From contig CAZXVH010000060.1 of assembly GCA_964643965.1 (NCBI GenBank), forward strand, positions 1 through 30,789: a stretch of DNA of 30,789 bases, written 5' to 3'. This stretch comes from GCA-2746795 sp964643965 (GTDB lineage Bacteria; Chloroflexota; Anaerolineae; Promineifilales; Promineifilaceae). Numbering within the stretch: the stretch's first letter is position 1; every line of letters starts with the position of its first letter. Shown piece after piece: positions 25,368-30,789 of this stretch. Below the pieces are notes generated by a model, which saw only the letters and a list, made by a program, of their open reading frames with translations, did not search any database and was not told the origin of the DNA. Position numbers and translations under genes: made by a program.

Positions 25368-27308
25368 ATGAAAAGAGTGCTGCAGAGGAAAAGAAAAAAG
25401 CAAAAAAGGCGAGAGGAACTTAGCCACTCGGGACAGGTTGTGGTTAAACAGCCCCAACCCAAACTCCTCTCAGATAATTTGCCCGCACACCATACCACCC
25501 GACCACTACAACAAAAGCACATGCTGCAGTTGCAAACGCAACAGGGTAACAAATACGTCCAGGGTAAACTGCGCCAGGATCAGGAAACGGCCGTTACCCA
25601 ATCCACAAATAACCAGGCCACAAACACGCTTCAACGTGCCTTATCTGAAGGAGACAAGCTAGAAAATTTGTCTTCCGCTCGTTTTGCGGGTGACGCTCGC
25701 CTGGAATCCGCCAATGACAATGCCCCGCCTATGAAGAAGGGAGACCCTAATCACGATGCCGTGGCCAAGGTACAACAAGCTTTTATTGATCTCGGTTTTC
25801 CTATGCCTGTCTCTACTAAAAAATCTGGTGGACCAGACGGGATTTTTGGCAGTGAAACCTGGAACGTTGTTTGGAAATTCCAGGGTAAATACAATCTAAG
25901 CAAAGATGGGGTGATTGGTCGGGAAACAATGGGCAAATTAGATATCCTGTTTTCCAAAGAAAACCCCATGCCAGGATCGATTGTTATCACCGATAAAATG
26001 TTACAGGAAATCCTGGATAAATTCGCCCAATTACCCAAAAGCAGTGCTGAACTAATCAAGCAATTAGAGATCATTGCCCAGCAGTTAGCCATTGATCCGG
26101 CGGTCAACATCCATTTTTTGAGCCTCTTTGAAAAGATGCGTCTTCAAGCCGCAGAAAAAGAAGCCTCCCCTCAATTAATTGAGGCGATAGACACTTGTAT
26201 TCGCCAGCTCACTGTTCATATTGGCATCAGCGAGAGCAAAGAAGCGTTAAAGAATGCCACGACCACCTTAACAGATGAAGAAAGGAAGGCGGCAGAAAAA
26301 GCGATGAAACCACCGGTTAAAGGCGGCGGCAAACAACCAGATTTCAAATCTGTGCTGGCAAGCGGCGAAATTTATAAAGAACGGATGCACAAATACCTGG
26401 AAACAACGATGGAGAAGGCGCACAAAAAGCTGGCTGAAGGCAAAGGTCCTGCCGAGCGCACATCTGCTAATCTTCATCCGTGGCAGCGCCTTGAAGAAAT
26501 TGGCAATGCGGCAAAAGTAGAGGTTGATACTGTTTTTGGTAATTATGCCAAAGCGCCGCCCTTAAAGGCGAACGTAAATCTCTTTGACCAATGGGAACAA
26601 GAAGAAAAACAGAATAAAAAACTTTCTGCTGCCCAAAAGACAAAAAAGGCAGATAACTTATTAAAATATTTCGTCAACGCCGGCGGTAAAAAATTACGCA
26701 AGATCAATGATGAACATGGGGCCGATATTAATCGGCAAACGATCTCACCGGGAGAATCAAAATCTGAATTTGAGATTTTGAAAGAGATTCGGGCTGAGAT
26801 GCTTCAGGTTGCCGGTACAGAAACAAAGCTGTTAGAGATAGACCGGGGTTGGCCGGCAACGCAAGGCGGCGGCGCTATTAATCTACAACGCTGGAAGCAA
26901 GATACAGATGATGATACTCGAAAATTCTTCTGGGATATGTTCCAGGTGATGATCCACGAGTATTTACATATGCTCACCCATCCAAAATATGAAGTGTATG
27001 CGGATAAATATGGTTATGGCAGCTCCCAGTATAATACATTGATCGAGGGCATGGATTCTGTATTCACAGAAACGGTTTGGGAAAATACGGAGTCTAAAGT
27101 TTCGTCTGCTGCCCTGCGCCTCAAGGTAGAGGGGGCCGAATTTGCCGGCCAACCATTCGATGACAAACTGATTCCTGACATATCTGACCGGCGTTATCCC
27201 TCGTATAATGAGGCGATGAATTTAGCCAGCACGGTGGGTATGAAAAACGCATTGGCTGCCTATTTCTTGGGCGTCATGAAGGGCTGGCCTGTACCAAAGA
27301 AGCCGTAG
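25368..27308 (+). CDS. Peptidoglycan-binding, HExxH metallopeptidase-like cargo with shared N-terminal motif
   Basis: This 646-residue protein follows the kinase by 17 bases (GGAG at 25355, ATG 25368). The first 20 residues are very basic; residues 52-68 read MLQLQTQQGNKYVQGKL. A PG_binding_1-like domain lies at about 120-195 (DAVAKVQQAFIDLGFPMP ... PDGIFGSETWNVVWKFQGKY ... DGVIGRETMGKLD). A long helical middle leads to H530-E-Y-L-H534-MLTHPKY and then LIEGMDSVFTETVW, whose Glu could be a gluzincin third ligand. No signal peptide is present, so export probably depends on the particle. The gene looks distinctly richer in A/T than the kinase before it, suggesting a separate origin. A cell-wall-targeted protease or amidase is inference. 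Confidence 0.82.
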   Translation: MKRVLQRKRKKQKRREELSHSGQVVVKQPQPKLLSDNLPAHHTTRPLQQKHMLQLQTQQGNKYVQGKLRQDQETAVTQSTNNQATNTLQRALSEGDKLENLSSARFAGDARLESANDNAPPMKKGDPNHDAVAKVQQAFIDLGFPMPVSTKKSGGPDGIFGSETWNVVWKFQGKYNLSKDGVIGRETMGKLDILFSKENPMPGSIVITDKMLQEILDKFAQLPKSSAELIKQLEIIAQQLAIDPAVNIHFLSLFEKMRLQAAEKEASPQLIEAIDTCIRQLTVHIGISESKEALKNATTTLTDEERKAAEKAMKPPVKGGGKQPDFKSVLASGEIYKERMHKYLETTMEKAHKKLAEGKGPAERTSANLHPWQRLEEIGNAAKVEVDTVFGNYAKAPPLKANVNLFDQWEQEEKQNKKLSAAQKTKKADNLLKYFVNAGGKKLRKINDEHGADINRQTISPGESKSEFEILKEIRAEMLQVAGTETKLLEIDRGWPATQGGGAINLQRWKQDTDDDTRKFFWDMFQVMIHEYLHMLTHPKYEVYADKYGYGSSQYNTLIEGMDSVFTETVWENTESKVSSAALRLKVEGAEFAGQPFDDKLIPDISDRRYPSYNEAMNLASTVGMKNALAAYFLGVMKGWPVPKKP

Positions 27309-27311
27309 GGG

Positions 27312-27824
27312 ATGAAGATGAACAGATGGCAAGAAACGGTTGATCAATTTGTGCAGCGTGACTTCCGGGCGTGGCGAGGATTGCCCGCTGATGGTTCGCT
27401 GGAAGATATCCGCCGCTATTTTCCAGCAGCCGACCAGGGGATTGGACAGGCTACTTTAGGCCAGGAAAAACGTAATTTTCTTGTGCTGCCAGTAGCGGGT
27501 TACGATGGGCCGGTCCGCGCCTGGTTTATACCTGACTCAGAGGAGGTGCTTTTGTTGGATGGCGCTTACCCGGAGTTGGCGCCTGACTTGGCTGCTTTAT
27601 TGGCGAGTTTAGGCGAACCTGCTTTGAAACTTGACTCTTATTGGGGTACGCTGGCTGTACCGCAAGGGGAATGGGTCTACCCTGACCGAGGTTTAACTTT
27701 GTTTCTATCAGATGAGGGCCATGCTGTTTACCATCTGGCGGTTTTTACACCTGTTTCGGCGGCTGATTACCAAGAAAATTTGCGTCTGTCCCTGCGCAAA
27801 CGACGTCTGCCAAGAGGCTTTTAA
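27312..27824 (+). CDS. Unrecognised 170-residue protein paired with the metallopeptidase-like cargo
   Basis: It starts at ATG 27312 or, with better spacing to AGGGG, ATG 27318, three to nine bases after the upstream stop, so the two are almost certainly co-translated. It is acidic and soluble with no signal peptide, motif or membrane segment. Visible patterns are EEVLLLDGAYPELAPDLAAL, LDSYWGTLAVPQGEWVYPDR and GLTLFLSDEGHAVYHLAVF, ending in a basic tail LSLRKRRLPRG. I do not recognise the family. Tight coupling suggests an immunity protein, chaperone or loading adaptor for its neighbour; this is inference from arrangement. Confidence 0.75.
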   Translation: MKMNRWQETVDQFVQRDFRAWRGLPADGSLEDIRRYFPAADQGIGQATLGQEKRNFLVLPVAGYDGPVRAWFIPDSEEVLLLDGAYPELAPDLAALLASLGEPALKLDSYWGTLAVPQGEWVYPDRGLTLFLSDEGHAVYHLAVFTPVSAADYQENLRLSLRKRRLPRGF

Positions 27825-27833
27825 CTGTTTGAT

Positions 27834-30029
27834 ATGAAGAAAGAACAAAGTAAAACGGCCGTTATCCAGTCAAAGCAAAAACCGGATAATCATATTTCCC
27901 GTGATCCTCTGGCGCAAGTTGAGCCGGCGCCAATGGCAGCTGGTGGCGTTAACCCCTTGCAGGTATTGGATTTACCCAGCCATTCCACATCACAGGCAAT
28001 ACGACAAACGGCCGTTTTGCAATTACAGCGGCAGAATGGCAATGCCCACATCCAACGTATGTTACAGCAGCAGGGCGATAGGACGATGCCGCGTTATCGA
28101 AGTCCCTCAACGCTGTATCAAAAAGCCCGGCCCCGTTTGACCGCCCCCCATTCTTCTTTCATCCAAAAATTTGATCCCCGTTACCATCGACAATCTTTGG
28201 TGGAAGGGATGATAGAAACCGGTTTTTCTGCTGAGGAGATCGGCCAAATGTACGCCGCCAATTGGGAGCGCGACTTTTCTCAAGCGCATCCTGCTTTAGG
28301 GGCTATCGTGCTGGCCTGGAAGCGTGTCAAGATGGCGGCCAGTCAATCTCGCCTCACAGAGAGAGAAATCAACGCCTTTGAAGGCTCCGTTAACAACCTC
28401 ATCGGTATGATTCCCTCTCGAGTGGACGAACTATTAAACAGTGAAGCTTACGGCGGCTATCGCTATTTTGAGCATATGGACAATCCAACCGCTGATATGA
28501 GTGGGGAAGCGAAAAGCGCCATGCTGCGCGTCCCTGAAGGGGAAGTGATTCCTCAGTATATGGTCGATTCACGCGAATACATCAAAGCTCAGCTTTTCCG
28601 GGCGGCACAAAGCTATCGGGGCGATATGGACGAACAAGGGGCCGCCGGCCAGACCTCTGCTGCTTTTAACCGGCGGGCGCAAGAACTTGCCGGACAAATT
28701 CCGCCGGGGCAGGTGGCGCCAGGTAGTGTACCCGCCGCGGTGGTGGCTGAAGAGACAGGCCAACAAGTACGGCAAACTCCTGTTACGCATGTTACCTTCC
28801 CTGATGATCAGATTACTGTACCAGCGCCTAATGGCGCCCATGAAGGTGGCCGTCAGGCGGCCTTATCCACAAGTGGGCCGGCGTTTAATGCGGAAGTAGA
28901 CCGTCGTTTTTGGGAAAAAACACAATACAAAGTGGGGCAAAGGCTCGATCCAAACTTAGAAGAAGATAAACCATATGTGCAAATCTGGCTGCAAATTAGA
29001 AACAAGGTACGCGATGAAAGACAGCAAGCGCCGGTGATACAAATGCCGCCAGAGAATGTTTCAGGAAAACGGCCGTTAAACCCGGCCGGCCGTTGGAACC
29101 AAAACGTAGCGGATGCTATGGGCAGAGCTTCACACGCCCTTGAAGACTTCTTCGCCCATTCTAACTTTGTAGAAATCGCCATTGGCGAAGTTAACCCCAG
29201 CACCGCCTTAGCCACAGGCACATTTGACGCCGTTGACAAGAAACATGCACTCGCGCATAAAATCCGATCTGTCGCCGACGAAATTGAGGCAGAAATGCCC
29301 TTGGTGAATCGAGTAGCCGGTCGTACGAATCAAAACCCCGATCCTTCTCAAGTAAACGTAGGCAATACAACGCCACCCGTTGAAGAACATGATGAACCGC
29401 ACTCTTGGCTAGAGGCGTTAGGAGGAACAGGTTTACGCGCCATCAAAACAGTTTTGGGTCACACCGCCGCCGGGGCAGCAGGTGGCGGGCTGTTAGGCGG
29501 ATTAGGCGGCGCAACGTTAGGCAGCTTGTTGGGACCGGGCGGCGCTGTTCTTGGGGGAATTGCCGGTGGCTTAGGCGGCCTTATTTTGGGCGGGATCGGA
29601 GGGCTGCGTTCCGGCATCAAATCTGCTGTACGCAATGTATTGGCAACGCCGGCTGGCGTACAAATGCTGCGGCGCGTTTCTGAAATGCTCGAAGAGCAAT
29701 CCCGTGAAGAGGCACGCCCAGGGTCTCATACCGCATTGGCAAAAGATCAGCCAGGGCATGAAGATAATGCTTTCGGCCGTTTACGGACAATCAAGTTCCA
29801 ACTGGCCCAAGAACTGGCGGCAGCCGCAGATCGCACTATATTAGGGGCAATGCGCCAGGTATTTGACATTGGTTCACCAGAGTCGGCCGATGCCTCTTTG
29901 CAAGATATTTACAAGACACTCGATCAACTCATCGCTCCCCCTGCCAGCGGCCACCCCTTAGCAGCAATGGTAGATCGACGGCGGCAAGAAGCAGAAAGAG
30001 CCTTACAGGAATCTCAAGATTCACAGTGA
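27834..30029 (+). CDS. Het-C-like protein with glycine-zipper membrane segment and shared N-terminal motif; candidate toxin
   Basis: This 731-residue protein starts at ATG 27834 with only a distant AAGAGG. Residues 61-77 read VLQLQRQNGNAHIQRML. An RYFEHMDNP block near residues 211-219 and GRASHALEDFFAHSNFVE, with H434, E437, D438, H442 and N444, match the conserved core of the Het-C family (PF07217), known from fungal heterokaryon incompatibility and also found in bacteria. The His/Asp pattern suggests a metal site like zinc phospholipase C. Residues about 547-595 form a Gly-rich hydrophobic zipper (AGAAGGGLLGGLGGATLGSL onward), a likely membrane-inserting segment. The C-terminus is helical. 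It is the strongest toxin candidate of the island. Membrane attack or lipase activity is inference. Confidence 0.82.
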   Translation: MKKEQSKTAVIQSKQKPDNHISRDPLAQVEPAPMAAGGVNPLQVLDLPSHSTSQAIRQTAVLQLQRQNGNAHIQRMLQQQGDRTMPRYRSPSTLYQKARPRLTAPHSSFIQKFDPRYHRQSLVEGMIETGFSAEEIGQMYAANWERDFSQAHPALGAIVLAWKRVKMAASQSRLTEREINAFEGSVNNLIGMIPSRVDELLNSEAYGGYRYFEHMDNPTADMSGEAKSAMLRVPEGEVIPQYMVDSREYIKAQLFRAAQSYRGDMDEQGAAGQTSAAFNRRAQELAGQIPPGQVAPGSVPAAVVAEETGQQVRQTPVTHVTFPDDQITVPAPNGAHEGGRQAALSTSGPAFNAEVDRRFWEKTQYKVGQRLDPNLEEDKPYVQIWLQIRNKVRDERQQAPVIQMPPENVSGKRPLNPAGRWNQNVADAMGRASHALEDFFAHSNFVEIAIGEVNPSTALATGTFDAVDKKHALAHKIRSVADEIEAEMPLVNRVAGRTNQNPDPSQVNVGNTTPPVEEHDEPHSWLEALGGTGLRAIKTVLGHTAAGAAGGGLLGGLGGATLGSLLGPGGAVLGGIAGGLGGLILGGIGGLRSGIKSAVRNVLATPAGVQMLRRVSEMLEEQSREEARPGSHTALAKDQPGHEDNAFGRLRTIKFQLAQELAAAADRTILGAMRQVFDIGSPESADASLQDIYKTLDQLIAPPASGHPLAAMVDRRRQEAERALQESQDSQ

Positions 30030-30079
30030 CCCTATACTGTGTGACGGTTTGCTGTGGTGAACGCTAAGAGGATTAGATT

Positions 30080-30789
30080 ATGATACAGCATCAACTACAA
30101 ATTGTGGGGCCAACTGGAGAACGGACGGTGGATCTGGCAGCGGAAACGGCCGTTGCCGGGCGGCAGGCTGGCGTTGATTTACTGCTAGAAGATAAACTCG
30201 TCTCACGCCGCCATGCCGCTTTCACCTGCACCGAAACAGATTGCACCCTCACCGACCTGGAGAGTTCCAACGGCGTCAAAGTCAATGACGCCAGGCTGAC
30301 GCCCAACCAGCCCTATCCCCTGGATGATGGCGATATCATTGAGATTGGTCCCTTCAAGTTAACTTATACGCGCCGCCTCATCGCCGCAGAACCGCTTGAA
30401 ATGGCCGGGCCGGAACCAGCAGAAATTCCCGCAACGCCTGAAGAACCCGCCGAAAAGCCGGCCACGCCTGAACCAGAACCGGCCGTCAGCGCCCCGCCCG
30501 AAATGGAAGCAGAGCCGAAACCCTCGCCGGACTCGCCGCCGGACTCGCCGCCCCCTGCTCCGGCGGAAATTCCCGCGCCCCCTGAAGAACCGCCGCCCCC
30601 CGTTAGCCGGGAAAGCGATGCGTCGCCGCCTTATACACCGCCGCCCGGTCTGGCGCTGGATCGCAGCGAATACCTCAAATATCTGCCTGATATTTACCAC
30701 ACCGATTTCATGGCCCGTTTTTTGGCGATGTTTGAATCCATCGCTGTCCCTGCCCGCTGGAATATCGACAACTTCGATATGTACCTGCA
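30080..30789 (+). CDS. FHA domain fused to gpI-type baseplate/tail protein (partial, runs off the window)
   Basis: An open frame from ATG 30080 (GAGG at 30068) continues past the window end; 236 codons are visible. Residues about 1-95 are a canonical FHA domain: AGRQAGVDLLLED, VSRRHAAF, LESSNGVKVND, LDDGDIIEIGPFKLTY. A Pro/Glu/Ala-rich linker (about 100-190) follows. Then SEYLKYLPDIYHTDFMARFL and MFESIAVPARWNIDNFDMYL begin the phage tail protein domain of the TIGR02242/gpI type found in CIS baseplates. An FHA on a baseplate subunit implies binding of phosphothreonine peptides, which fits the kinase encoded at 21967. The rest of the gene, and probably more tail genes, lie to the right. Confidence 0.88.
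   Translation, partial: MIQHQLQIVGPTGERTVDLAAETAVAGRQAGVDLLLEDKLVSRRHAAFTCTETDCTLTDLESSNGVKVNDARLTPNQPYPLDDGDIIEIGPFKLTYTRRLIAAEPLEMAGPEPAEIPATPEEPAEKPATPEPEPAVSAPPEMEAEPKPSPDSPPDSPPPAPAEIPAPPEEPPPPVSRESDASPPYTPPPGLALDRSEYLKYLPDIYHTDFMARFLAMFESIAVPARWNIDNFDMYL

Overview
The window is one large, almost entirely plus-strand gene cluster for an extracellular-type contractile injection system (eCIS; the family of Photorhabdus PVC, Serratia Afp and MAC arrays). It is embedded in a GC-rich genome with two repeat habits: a very abundant palindrome, AACGGCCGTT, scattered mostly inside genes, and intergenic tandem heptamers. With Ser/Thr kinase and FHA domains and the overall style of the proteins, I read this as probably a filamentous or environmental Chloroflexota bacterium. 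That assignment is inference, not a marker-gene result. A run of 100 N at 10455-10554 shows that this is scaffolded draft assembly.

Layout. (i) 7-1857, minus strand: a membrane PAS-GAF sensor histidine kinase, divergent from everything else. (ii) 1858-2266: divergent intergenic region with a 20-bp operator-like inverted repeat. (iii) 2267-16815: the structural module. In order it encodes a small conserved protein, the AAA+ ATPase, a DUF4157 eCIS core protein, a Pvc16/DUF4255 tube-terminator-like protein, one sheath, the main tube, a tail-assembly-type protein, a 49-residue conserved peptide, a second tube-like protein, a long Pro/Ala-rich repeat protein (broken by the N gap), a LysM spike-base adaptor, a VgrG-like spike, a PAAR-like tip, a gp25 baseplate protein and a large gpJ-type baseplate protein. 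(iv) 16887-30029: an accessory or cargo island. It holds four large proteins that share an N-terminal motif with the DUF4157 protein (a helical protein, two HExxH metallopeptidase-like proteins and a Het-C-like protein with a glycine-zipper segment), two unrecognised small proteins, and a 1127-residue membrane Ser/Thr kinase carrying an FHA domain. (v) 30080 to the window end: an FHA domain fused through a Pro/Glu-rich linker to a tail protein of the gpI/TIGR02242 type. The remaining baseplate, fibre and tape-measure genes probably lie further right.

How the parts may work together. ATPase, sheath, tube, spike and baseplate form the contractile particle. The cargo-like proteins probably ride in or on it, possibly selected by the shared '(L)QLQRxxGNxxVQxxL' element at residues 43-77. 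The membrane kinase and the FHA-tagged baseplate protein suggest that assembly, anchoring or firing is controlled by Ser/Thr phosphorylation, analogous to PpkA/Fha control of type VI secretion. This kinase-FHA wiring of an eCIS, together with the N-terminally tagged multi-effector set, is the most interesting part of the window.
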